A stretch of DNA of 64,000 nucleotides. Source: Lumbricus terrestris. Its lineage: Eukaryota > Annelida > Clitellata > Crassiclitellata > Lumbricidae. A program made the translations under genes and the position numbers. The notes below the pieces were generated by a model. The model did not search any database, was not told the DNA's origin, and saw nothing but the letters and a program-made list of their open reading frames with translations. The stretch is taken from positions 41,424,782-41,488,781 of the forward strand of contig OX457047.1 in NCBI GenBank assembly GCA_949752735.1, written 5' to 3'. The first letter of the stretch is position 1; every line of letters begins with the position of its first letter. This document shows positions 1 through 11,500 of the stretch, piece by piece.

Positions 1-1690
1 GAGTTGGATATGGCTCGGTTGGAGAACTTGAGATGACTTGTGACCGGCGGTCGAGAGAGTGTAAGGCAGGCGGATGATCGGGTAGAACGGGTAGGCTGGA
101 TGGTGAACAGTTCGCGAAGATATCTGGGCTGGGAGCATTGTAAGGAGTTGTATGTTAAGGAGAGAACTTTGTAGTGAATTCGCTCTGGGATTTTCAACCA
201 GTGAAGAGACTTGAGGATGGGGGTGATGTGATGATGTCTGGGTGTTCTGGTGACGGCTCTAGCAAGAGAATTTTGTATGAGTTGGAGGCGCTTAAGTTGT
301 GTGGAATCAAGGTTTAAGAACAGGGAATTGCAATAGTCAAGCTTTGAGTGGACGATGGACGTAGCAATGGTGGAAGCAGTTTTGAAATCAAGCATGGGTC
401 GGATGCGTCGGAGGTCCCGGATGTGCATGAAGCAGGAGCGCGATAGATTAGAGATGTGGTTAGAGAAGGAGAGGTGTGGATCAAACATTACACCAAGATT
501 GCGGACCGGAGCATCAGAGGTGAAGGTAAGAGATGAAGAGTTAGTCGATAGGTGTATTGAAGGGTCAGGGATTTTCTTGATTTGGTCAGGAAGGCCTAGA
601 ATAATGAACTCTGTTTTGGAGGGGTTGAGGCAGAGGAGGTTGGACGACATCCATTGAGAGATCAGATTGACCACATTGAGAAGTTCAGCAATTGAGGTGG
701 AGAAAGAGCCTGGGGAAAAGGATATGAAGAGTTGGGTGTCGTCTGCATAGAGATGGTGGTCAACAGACGAGGATTTTATGAGATGACTTAAAGGAGTGGT
801 GTAGAGAATGAAGAGGAGTGGACCCAGGACGGAGCCTTGAGGAACGCCGCAAGATAGTGGAAGAGGTTTCGAACAGTGACTGGAGGCTTTAACAGAGAAA
901 GATCTGGAAGACAAGTAGGACTCGAACCAGAGTAGAGCAGTGCCAGAGACGCCAAAAGAAGAAGAGAGTCGATTAAGAAGGAGACTATGATCGATGGTGT
1001 CGAATGCAGCGGAGATGTCAAGGAGACAGAGGCAGGAGACTTGCTGATGACTGACGGCCGAGACCAGTTTATTGTAGAGAGAGACGAGTAGAGTTTCTGT
1101 GGAGTGGTGTTTAGTAAAGCCAGATTGGTGGGGATTGAGGAGTGAGTTAGAAGAGAGGTAATCGTTTAGGCGGGCAAGGACAATTCGTTCAGTTAATTTC
1201 GATAGAAAAGAAAGGTTGGAGATGGGTCGATAATTTGATAGGTTTTCCTTGTCAAGATTTGCTTTTTTCAGAAGAGGAGTGACGAGAGATTGCTTGAAGA
1301 CCATTGGGAAATTGCCAGTGGAGAGTGAAAGATTGATAATTTTAGTGATTATAGGAATGAGGACGGAGGCGCAATCTTTTAGAAGAGCAGTTGGGATTGG
1401 ATCTAATTCACACTGTTTGTTAGGAAGAGAATTTAATAGGAGTGACACTTCAGCTTCAGAGGCTGGATGGAGTATTGGAAGGGATGACTGAGAGACAGCA
1501 GGAGCAGGATTTGGAAATGGAGGTGGATCAGTGTTGGAGGATTGTGAATCAAGAAGGGACTGCAATGTGAAACGAAGGGATGAGATTTTGTCCGAGAAGA
1601 ATGAACAGAATGTATCGGCCATAGAGGGGGGTGGAATGGAGCTCGGTAGTGGGGAGGGCGATTTGCGATGAAGAAGAGAGTGTTGACAGC
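1..1690 (-). pseudogene. reverse transcriptase part of the L2/CR1-like element (partial at edge)
   Basis: A single minus-strand frame contains, in order, an LLNSLPNKQCELDPIP segment near 1439, LSTGNFPMVFKQSLVTPLL near 1325, the fingers motif SGFTKHHSTETLL, AFDTIDH near 1010, GVPQGS at 831..848 and YADD at 738..749. It is still in frame at position 59 (SRPPVTSHLKFSNRAIS), in the C-terminal connection region of CR1/L2 enzymes. I saw no stop at the checkpoints read, so apart from the upstream frameshift this copy looks young. It continues beyond the window. Confidence 0.82.
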
Positions 1691-2641
1691 TCTCCAGAGG
1701 TGGCGAGGGTTTGAGGAGCTGGAGTGAATGAGTGAAGAGTAGTATTTCCTTTTTGTAGCAGCAATGAGTTTATGGTATCTGTTTGTGGCTGATTTGAGGT
1801 TGGAAAGGGCTTTTTCTCGGGATAGAGCGTCAGTGGCGCTCTTGTAGATGTGCTGAAGTCGCCTACGGAAGGTTTTAAAAGCCTGGAGGTAGGAGGTGAA
1901 CCAAGGGTTAATGGCATGTGAGCTGGGTTTGGTGATGAGTGGTGCGTGAATGTCAAGGAGGTCGGAAAGAGTGGAATTGTAACAGGACAGAAGGTCATCA
2001 AGGGAAGAAGGAGGATTAAGAACAAGTTGAGAACTGCGAATATCTTTGATGAAGGCCTGAGAGTCAATAGAACCGGTGTGACGGAAAGAGTGAGTGGAGG
2101 GAGGAAGCCGAGCAAAGGGCTTAATTTCAAGGTCAGCCATGATAAGGTAATGGTCAGTTATGTTGAGAATAGAGTACGAGTGTGATAGCTTTGGAGATAA
2201 AAGGGATGTGTTGGCAGTTATGACAAGGTCGAGGGTGTGATTCTTGATGTGGGTCGGGAAGTTGACATGTTGGACGAGATTGACTGATGAGAGGAGGTTC
2301 AGAAAGTCAGTTGCATGAGAGTTAGTTGGATCGTCAACATGGACGTTGAAATCGCCAGTGAGTAAGAATTCGTTGGGAGTAGTGGCAGCAAGTGAGAGGA
2401 GAGAGCTAAATTCATCAAGAAAGACTGAGTTTTTAGAGGAGTAATTAGACGAGGTAGGAGGACGATAGATGTTGAAAACTGTGAGTAGGTCTGAGGAAAG
2501 TCGAAGTGTTGTGGACGAGCATTCGAAAGAACTGAATGTGTGGCGAGAAGAGTTTAGGACGACAGCTGGCTCACGAACCAGGAAGGCAGTGCCGCCACCA
2601 TCGCAGCACATTCCTTTGGGATATTCGACCGTCAACACCAA
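1690..2641 (-). pseudogene. endonuclease part of the L2/CR1-like element
   Basis: This frame reads through a DGGGTAFLVRE segment, then GDFNVH, then TDHYLI, then a basic stretch with NPWFTSYL and NPRHLWRAVNTL that normally links the endonuclease to the reverse transcriptase. The family nicks genomic DNA to prime reverse transcription. After NPRHLWRAVNTL the frame loses similarity and the expected continuation (MADTFCSFFSDKISSL) appears in another frame. A single-base insertion or deletion near 1680 therefore separates the two halves. Part of the N-terminal catalytic half is absent, so this copy cannot encode a full enzyme. Confidence 0.8.
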
Positions 2642-2664
2642 TCAGCCTCAGGCTCGCCTAGATC

Positions 2665-3110
2665 CAGTGTTTAATTATAGACTTCTCTGTGAGGGAAACC
2701 CCACCCAAAAATGAGCTGGTTTTTACATGTAAAGTTATCCACTGGTCTAGTAGGAAAAAATGAATAGAGTATAAAATTAGAAGGTCGTCAGATTATCAGA
2801 AAGCTGAAATTGTGAGTTTGCAACCACGATTTGTGCTAAATGACAAAAAAGAGGTCATCAGAAAAGAGATAGGCTCTACGACAAGATGGAAAAACCTTCC
2901 ACTGGTCACAACGATTGGCCGTCTACAAAACGGTCGTATGTCCTCGCCCCTCCCCGAAAACTTTTTAATCCCCAAAGCAGGGAGCGGGCTAACAAGAGCA
3001 GCGAGCAATAAACGCAAAAATAAATTATTGACGGCAAGCTTCTGGCAGAGCAATGGGAGGGGCAAAGGCTTTTGATCCAGTCAATTTGCCTTGGCTTGCC
3101 CTGCAGTAGC
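2665..3110. mobile_element. partial DNA element starting CAGTGTTTAAT, same family as the elements at 29667 and 55537
   Basis: The segment opens with CAGTGTTTAAT, the terminal sequence of the complete element at 29667..31214. It later contains a GGTCGTCAG / GACAAAAAAGAGGTCATC block and an ACGATTGGCCGTCTAC..CGCCCCTCC block. Both recur at 49857..50000 and 55720..55900. I could not find a matching right terminus, so the right boundary is approximate and the copy is probably degraded. It sits between the antisense retrotransposon and the ANKRD27 upstream region. Confidence 0.5.
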
Positions 3111-3558
3111 GCCGCTAAAGATTTGCACCATCTGGCAATAATATTGTAGGCCTACCTTTGATCTCCTTTGGGCTATTCTTATGGACAAACCCATCTGAAA
3201 CAACGCAGCGCTCGCGCATGAGCTTGTGCCCTTCGCATGACTTTCGAGTGGCGCTTTAGAAGTTGGGCATTTCGGATACCGTGACGTTTAATTTTCTCAG
3301 TTTCGTAAAATATTATTTTAATGTACATTTACAAGCAAGCGGCTTTCCATAACCGTGACACTCTGACCTAAATAGTAAAGTCCTCTTTATTGTACACATA
3401 ATTTATGTTGTTTCGTTAGCAATAAAATCAACTTAAATGTTCATTGTAATTGCATCGAAATGTGACGATATTTACAAATAAAGCTAAACCTGAGCCAAAA
3501 GTGTATGTTAATTCGTAAAACCCTTTTTATCGCTCACTCATTCGCTCTTTTGGTAAAA

Positions 3559-3566
3559 TGACGTCA
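3559..3566. promoter_or_regulatory. CRE-like palindrome TGACGTCA upstream of ANKRD27
   Basis: A perfect TGACGTCA lies 260 bp before the ANKRD27 start codon. The octamer is the consensus CREB/ATF site. It is the only strong regulatory-looking motif I noticed in the 700 bp between the last recognisable repeat and the start codon. That it acts as a promoter element is inference from position; an octamer can occur by chance. Confidence 0.35.
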
Positions 3567-3825
3567 TTGAATATTTACATCCGTTTAAGATCTAATGTGT
3601 GCCATTTAATGTTATTACGATATCTTATAATAATCATCCTAGTAATTAAATAATTAGGTAATAATAATTATAGCGTGAAAACCCAATGTTTATTATGGGC
3701 ACGGTGAAATTTGAGGATGCTACTAATAACCAGATTGACGGCGCTCAAATTAGCAAGCACGCACTGTACAGCTGAACCGCCTTATTCGCTGCTTTTTTAT
3801 TAGCAGTTTTAAGTGATTGGTTGGG

Positions 3826-5853
3826 ATGGATCATTATGACGAGGATCTGTTCGAAAACGTTTTCTTCCAAACTCTCCAAACGAAATTTGCGCCACTCTTT
3901 GATGAAGCGGCTTCAAAACGATGGATGGTTTGTCAATGTTTTTTTTCTCTTCCTGCCTTTTCTTCGTGTCAATCTAGTTATGTAAGAAGGAAACTGCCTC
4001 AGTATGACCCACATTTAAACACGACCCATTATAACCCATCCTTAAATGATGCCACACCCAGAGGGGATGTTAGACCTGTGTGACGTGATGTGATCATGCA
4101 GCAGTGATCTGTGACAATCTGGGGTCAATGCTGTGTGTCTGAAAAGTGTGACGTCTTTTGTGGACGCCCCCCCCCCCCCCCATGAAAGATACTTCTGCTC
4201 CTTACCTCTCTGGTCTTCTACTAATGATTGCAATACAGTACAGTGCTGTATTGTACCAGTACAACTGTATTTGATATGGTAAAAATGCACTACAACTGTA
4301 TTTGATGGATTGGCCTCTTTCAATGGCTCAGCAGTGCACACATGACCATATGAGAGAACATGACTGGCAGTGAGCAAATAGTGAGTTAAGGACTTGCTCA
4401 TGGTCCCCACACAGTATAACTGTCTACAGGTCGGTGCCACCATTTAAAGTCTCCCCCGAAACAGAATCCCCTGCCTAAAACTCTGTATTGGAAGAAATTT
4501 TCTGATGTAAAAATTTATATATTTTCTTGTTAAATAATTTAGCAACGTAAACTAACGGTTGAACCTGCTCACCTATAAATTTTATGCGACTGTTGCCCAT
4601 TTCACGCTGAACGGGGGGAATTTATTTCATGAACAGAGGAAATATTCTCTCCCCTGGAGACCTGAAGACTTTTTAAAAAGAATTTACTCTCCTGGGTCGA
4701 ATTTATTCTGGAACAGATCTGCTGGGGGGCAGTGGGGGGAGGAGGGACTCTGTTTCGAAATGAAGTCTCAAGGGGTGACTGTCACACGACACCAGCTTGC
4801 TCTAAACAGCTGGTCACCATGCCACTGTTATGGAAAGAGGAGTAAAGGCAAGGACAGGTAGTGGTCAGCCTGCTGACTAGATTAAATGCTTGTGAATGTT
4901 TTATTACGTGCATATGCTTTTGATACGTAGAGCTTAAATTTCAGCTTATGATTGCATGTCTATACATTGTCTAATCTAATGGCTCAGTCCAGATCCTTTG
5001 CTTGCATACATACGTGTTGGTTCCTCTCTCCGTCATAGTCTTCCTCCATCACTTCACTCTTTCTCTCTGGTCACCCTTCCTCATCGTTCTCTCGCCTTTT
5101 CTCTCTAAATTAATCACACTGAGAGCACTTCTGAAAGGCTTTTGCTGAGAGAATTGCTTTATAAATGGTCATATACATGCAATACAATACAATGTCTAAG
5201 CACAGCACAGCCACGTCTATGGTCTGTTTTTTTATTTTTGTTAATGAGTTCTGCAGTCTAGATCCTGTGTTCACAATTGCTGCATTTACATGTACTCTAT
5301 GAAAACTAGGATGTAACAGTGATATGTTGTTGATCCCATCCAGGTCACAGTGCCACGATGTGGAGCTCTCGAGAAGATCAACTTTGAATTGGATGACTTT
5401 GAAAATCACATTCTTCAACCTGTTGATGACCAACCCACGGTTTTCCATACTGTCAATCAAAAGGTTTTGAGTTTCTCGATTCATCCATTCATCCATTCAT
5501 TCATCCATTCATTCATTCATACATTCATTCATTCATTCATCCATCCATTCATTCATCCATCCATCCATTTTTCCATTCATTCAATCATTCATTCAATCAG
5601 TCAGTCATTCATTCATTGTAGTGTCCATTCAAGAAACTACTCTGGAGCGCTCCCAACCCAGCCATGCCGAAAGAAAAAACTTTAGAGATTTATGAAACAA
5701 AGGTCATTGGTCAGATGTAATAAATGCAACGTTGAAGGGAGGTCATTCCAGATGGACTACCGAGAAAGTTCGGTGTCGCTTGGCAGCAAAGCAAGCCCGT
5801 GGAGCTAGGAATTTCCATATGTACAAATGGGGGCTGCATCAGTTAGCTGCACC

Positions 5854-5915
<62 letters not shown>

Positions 5916-8527
5916 GCTGTAATTTATTTTATTTGATCAACTTCGGTCATATTTTACAGGAGACTTCAATAAAAGGAAACGAAATTACGACAGGCGAAGG
6001 TTTCCGAAAGGAAAAGACGGTAATTATATCTTCATTTACGATAACGGATATTCTGCAATATTTACTCTGAATATAATTGGAGCTAATTTTGTTTCATTTT
6101 CCGAGGCAAATAAATATGCAAAATTGTCCTGCGACTGGCTTAGGCCTACAACCCTGAATCGCTCTTAAAATTGTAGACCGACCCTCAGTTGAAAGATGTT
6201 ACCCATGCCTGACTTATATATTGTTAGGTACTTTTATTGCTAATTTCTAACCTTGTGTAGCTGATGCATTGTTTGAAGTTGCATTCTGTCATTGCACTAC
6301 TATACCAGGTCTTTGAAAAAACCTTTCTGAACCATCTGGACAAGCAAGGATACGATTGTGTATTGTAAAGCACATCCCAAAGAGAAGGACAATTGAGGCG
6401 AATGATCGAGACTGAGCAATAGCAGTTCTAGAACGAGGAACCAAGAGGTCAAGTCTGTTGGATTGACAAAGTGGATTGATCCAGATATTTTGGGGCAAGA
6501 TGCGCTCAGCCTTGAGGATCAGAGTGTGGATCTTAAATTGTGAGCAGGGAGAGGAAGCCAACGAAGTTCATCGAACATTATTGTGCGTTCAAGTACTGCT
6601 TTCAAACCTTTTCCATCTGTACGTGATGCTGGAGAACAATGTGCTTTGTTTTATTTAATCGATTTAATGACGTATTTTTTTTTAGGTCGCTATTCTATTC
6701 GAAGAGACATTTTTCAACAAGAATGACGAAGCTTATAGAGTTCTCTGCATCAGTCAACCTCTCGAGGGTGGAGTCGGTATGTCCTCCTCGAATTTAATTA
6801 CTTTGCCCTTGAATTTAATTACTTTGTCCTCGAATTTAATTACTTTGTCCTCGAATTTAATTACTTTGTCCTCGAATTTAATTACTTTGTCCTCGAATTT
6901 AATTACTTTGTCCTCGAATTTAATTACTTTGTCCTCGAATTTAATTACTTTGTCCTCGAATTTAATTACTTTGTCCTCGAATTTAATTACTTTGTCCTCG
7001 AATTTAATTACTTTGTCCTCGAATTTAATTACTTTGTCCTCGAATTTAATTACTTTGTCCTCGAATTTAATTACTTTGTCCTCGAATTTAATTACTTTGC
7101 CCTCGAATTTAATTACTTTGCCCTCGAATTTAACTACTTTGTCCTCGAATTTAACTACTTTGTCCTCGAATTTAACTACTTTGTCCTCGAATTTAACTAC
7201 TTTGTCCTCGAATTTAATTACTTTGTCCTCGAATTTAATTACTTTGTCCTCGAATTTAACTACTTTGTCCTCGAATTTAATTACTTTGTCCTCGAATTTA
7301 ATTACTTTGTCCTCGAATTTAATTACTTTATCCTCGAATTTAATTACTTCGATGATTATTTATTTACAATTGTGATCATTAGTAATTGTAATCGTTATCT
7401 TCATCTTGTGAGCCGTGACGTAGGTACGCTCATACCTATGTGTCAGAAATGTAGTGATGTCGCATCAGGTGTCATATTAATTTTTTTATGCTTTGTTTAT
7501 AACAATAGCCATCAATTTTATTGGGCAAACAGTATACAGAGCAACATATTGTCATACTCAGACCAAGTACCATAATCTGTTTGTCACAAAGGGAACCCAT
7601 AAGGGACTGCAGAGTCCCACTGGTTATGACCACCTATATACACAGTCTGGTGCCAGATGATTAATAGAGGTTATTTAGTTATTCGTTCAGATATTAATTG
7701 ACTTAATACATGTGCATATATTTAACATCCTAGTATAAAACATCAAACCTTAGCTAAGAAAAATGAACTATGTTCAAAATTCAAAAAGGCACGCATGGTT
7801 AGTTTTTTCTTGTGATTTGGCATCAGGTTACCAAGGCGCAAGCTATTTCTGGCCCAATGACAATGTTTTTCTGGCCGTCAGAGCCTTTGTCTGAAGACTA
7901 CACAATTTGAGAACGGATAGAAGTCCATATTTTTTGTCTTTTTTAAGGCTTAATGATGAGCTATATGTGATATTATTTACAATTGATAAAAGATCACAAT
8001 TAATATTTTTTTAAAGCTTAATTAAAATTTCAGTGTTTGTGTGTTGAATTATGCACCATTTAAGATTTAGCATGTGCCAAGCCAACCTTTCCCAGGACGG
8101 GTTCACCAAGCACCCCCCCAGATTCCTACCCAATTTTGCTCAGGCACCTTTAGTACCCTGGTCCGCCATTGCTTGGAGGATATTGGCACTGGCCGAACAG
8201 AGAATAAAGGTTTGACACCCCGATTTAGCGGCACTTTTGCCTAGCGACCTTGACAGATTCGCCAACCCAGCTCTGGACAGTCACTCACTCTTGCACCAAT
8301 TTTACGCACCCTCTCATGCTCAATTGCTATATCCAGAGATCACACAGGATTGTAATATGAATTATGAAGTAGGTTAATTGTTGTGTGACATTGTTGTGTG
8401 ACATTGTTGTGTGACATTGTTCTGTGGCTAGATATTGCGGATGAGTGTGATGGGCAGACGCGGCGTCGTTCTCTGACGGGACTTTTCAGTTACGATGACT
8501 GCTGTCAAGTTCTTTGGGGAAGTACTG
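3826..8527 (+). CDS. ANKRD27: ANKRD27 exons 1-5: N-terminal conserved region (residues 1-156)
   Basis: Exon 1 starts at ATG 3826 (MDHYDEDLFENVFFQTLQ), matching the extreme N-terminus of vertebrate VARP, and ends ATG|GTTTGT at 3927. Exon 2 opens VTVPRCGALEKINFEL and carries the conserved VP.CG.L segment. Exon 3 (IKGNEITTGEGF) and exon 4 (AILFEETFFNKNDEAYRVL) match the VARP block with consensus I.GN.I..G.GF and ILFEETF. Exon 5 (LTGLFSYDDCCQVLWGST) is less conserved. In vertebrates this N-terminal region is implicated in endosomal localisation and lies just before the VPS9 domain. Phases are 0,0,0,1,1. A 21-bp minisatellite begins six bases after the exon 4 donor. Confidence 0.88.
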
Positions 8528-11500
8528 GTAAGATTATAACGTATTTCACTTGTTGATGCTTCATGCATTGTTGTGATTGTGCTTTAGAAGTCCTTAGGTG
8601 GGGGACCAGGTGGTGCTTTGGATAACACACTGGCATGTGGATCAGCAGATTCGAGTTTGATTCCTGAAGCCCCCCGTAGGATAGACGTGCTTTGTAGGCA
8701 GCTATTATTGTATTGCAGGCTGTCTGTTCTGTTAGTAATTAAGATTTGTGATTTGTTGTCTTGTGGGTTGTTTCAATTGCATAACTGTACACTGTAACTG
8801 TTTGCGGTCTGTCAACTGGATTGTTCAATACGGGAAATTATATATACCTAAGCAATGCCCCATGGCAGCTGTAGCTATGAAGTGGTAGGGTTTTAATTTT
8901 CTTACCTTCGGCTTATTAGGGCATTTGGTCATTCCTGTCTATGGCCATTTCATCACGCCACCAAGAGGGCACAGTTCCTGTGCTCATAGGTAGGTTGGCT
9001 TGGGTGCCAGTGTAGCAGAAATCTAAAGAATGTCTGATATGGCTTGGATTTTAACCTCAGTTGGAGACCGGGAGCTAACCTATCCACAACACTATCTTGC
9101 TTTTCCTCTCTTATTCATATTATACTCCTACACAGTTTTCATTTGAAAGTTTGCTTCACTTCAAGTGATTTATCTTTTCTGCTTTATTCTAAGGAAACAA
9201 GACAACAAAGACTCTGCTGGCAAGCACAGTCGATTATTTCATGCGCATGCTGAGCAGAAGAGCGTCAACAACCTCGCTGAAAAGTCTGGTGGCAAGTTAT
9301 TCTTTTTTAATTCAGTCGAAAGGACAGTTAGAAAGTCATTTGAATAACATTCGTGTGATAAAACCAGATCTGGTTAATGCATTAGCATGCAGGATATCAC
9401 TGTTGTGCTAACGTGAGCGAATTGAGTAGGCAGCATTCTTCATATTAGGTTGTAGGATATAAAGCAGGGCTGGGTTGTGAAGCACTGTATCAGGCCACTT
9501 TGTCTTATCATACCCGGAGTTGATACAGTTGCCATAAGATAGTTTTTTTTTATTGGAGTGTTGTATAACCAGCATAATTACCAGCATAATTGTTTTATCG
9601 TTGAGTTATTCCGTAATTGTCGTGCATTTGCTGGTAGGCAATTAGGAAATTAAGTCGCTCTATAGACACAGCTGTTCTGCCTCTATGCAGAATTATGAAA
9701 ACTATCTTAATTACTTTCTGCATAATGTTGCGGACGGACAATAAACAACTTGCGATACGCGGATGATATCGTACTCGTCGCTACATCAAAAGAAGCACTC
9801 CAACAACTAATGGACAGAGTGAATGAAACATCTAAGAAATATGGGCTGGAAATAAATAGTAAGAAAACAAAAGTGATGGTGGTGAGCAGAAATCGAGAGA
9901 GGATAGTGATCACATGTAATGGAGGAATCTTGGAGCAAGTGGAGTCGTTCCGTTACCTAGGCGTCATAGTGGAGGAGAGTGGAGATGGAGGCAAGGAGAT
10001 AAGAGCCAGACTGGGGATGGCGCGAACGGCCATGGGGTCTTTGACTACGCTGTGGAAGGACAGAACCATTGGAACAGGGCTGAAGCTAAGGCTTATGGGG
10101 TCACTGGTGTGGCCGGTGGCACTCTACGGCTGTGAAACTTGGACGCTAAGGGAGGAAGACAAAAGAAGAATATCAGCGTTTGAGATGACAACATATAGAA
10201 AGATGCTGAGAGTCAGCTGGAAGGAGTTTAGAACAAACGAATCAATACTGGAAGAGCTGCAACCGGAACGGCGCCTGCTGGAGGTGGTGAAAGGAAGGAA
10301 GCTGAACTACTTCGGACACATGATTAGAGCAGACAAGCTGTCGGCATTCATATGTCAGGGCTATCTAGACGGAAAACGGGCCCGGGGAAGGCCGAGGAGA
10401 AGATGGATGGATGACGTGGAGGAATGGACGGGGATGGTGATGGCAGACTGTGTGAGGACTGCGAGGAACAGAGAGCAATGGAGGAAGATGGCGTCGTCGA
10501 CTCTGATCCCCGATCCTCAGCAATGAGGATGGTCACGACGACGACGACGATAATGTTGGCAGCACTATTGTTATTTAGTAGCATTGTACTGTATACTCAA
10601 AGTAATGTCAGTAGTTCTTTGTTATTAACTGGAACCTGAATCACATCTTGCTGCCATCTTAAAACTACTTTCTTTTCTCTGGGTCTATTGCACCAGTAGT
10701 GCCTATGTGAGAGGCGCTTTTTAAATTTATAGGTACGTTAAGTACAATACAATAAATTATGATAATGTAACGTTACAATTATGTACTCAAAGCGATGTCG
10801 GCTGTACTATAGTTATTGACAATTTACTGTTTGCTCGAAGTAACATATCAGCAGCACTATCATTGTGTAGTAATGTTTGCAGTATCACAAATGTTTCTAA
10901 GGCATCTGATGGTGTTGTTCAATTGTAGGATCAAGTCTCAGCTTTGTTCAAGAAATGCTTGAACATTGTTCTTAAAGACCCTGTCTTGGTAAGACCTTTT
11001 CCATTGTTCCATTGTCTTTGACAGTTTAGACTAATGCGTCATGGATGTCATTGCGATGGCACGCTCAGAGCAGAAAATTGTGAGTTCATGTATACTTTGT
11101 AGGCTCTTTATTGTTTGTATGTGCACTTGTTATAGCGCCTCTTCCAGCCCTCAACCGCTACTCAGAGGCGCTCATGACTACAGCGCGGACACTGCATCGG
11201 AGTTTCACGCCGAAGCGCTGAGCAATTGAGAGTGAAGGACTTGCCCAAGGTCTCAACGCGGCGCCTTGAGGTGGATTCGAACCTCGAACCCAATGTTAAA
11301 TTCGGATTTACCAGCTTTGCATGAAATATAAATTTAATAATTAAAATGAGGCGTTAGAAATTGTCAATCACGCAAAGAACGTTTGTAAGTGATGGGTTCA
11401 GATGATTTCATGGTAAGACGGTTTTGATCTCTTGAGAAAATATGTTAATTGTTCTTTTTACTGTCCAATCTGAAATATTTACTAAATTACCGTAATTATT

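Larger units (their letters stand above)
1..2641 (-). mobile_element. L2/CR1-like non-LTR retrotransposon, endonuclease plus reverse transcriptase, runs off the left edge
   Basis: Read on the minus strand this is one element: an EEP-type endonuclease (about 2641 down to 1690) followed by a reverse transcriptase (about 1690 down to position 1, still open at the edge). Endonuclease hallmarks seen are LLTGDFNVHVDD and ITDHYLI. Reverse transcriptase hallmarks seen are SGFTKHHSTETLL, LLDISAAFDTIDH, GVPQGSVLGPLLF and LYADDTQLF. The YADD box with this neighbourhood is typical of the L2/CR1 group; the exact clade is an inference. The N-terminal part of the endonuclease is missing or lies in sequence I cannot recognise beyond 2641, so this copy is probably 5'-truncated. 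It lies upstream of and antisense to ANKRD27. Confidence 0.9.

Noticed and set aside
4165..4185. C homopolymer of about 14 bases in intron 1 as a frameshift signal
   Set aside because: It lies in an intron, is far from a splice site and is most simply a simple repeat.
6779..7375. 198-codon frame of SSNLITL repeats, at first sight a repeat protein
   Set aside because: It is the 21-bp minisatellite in intron 4. The VARP alignment continues in exon 5 with correct phase, so this is not normal coding sequence.
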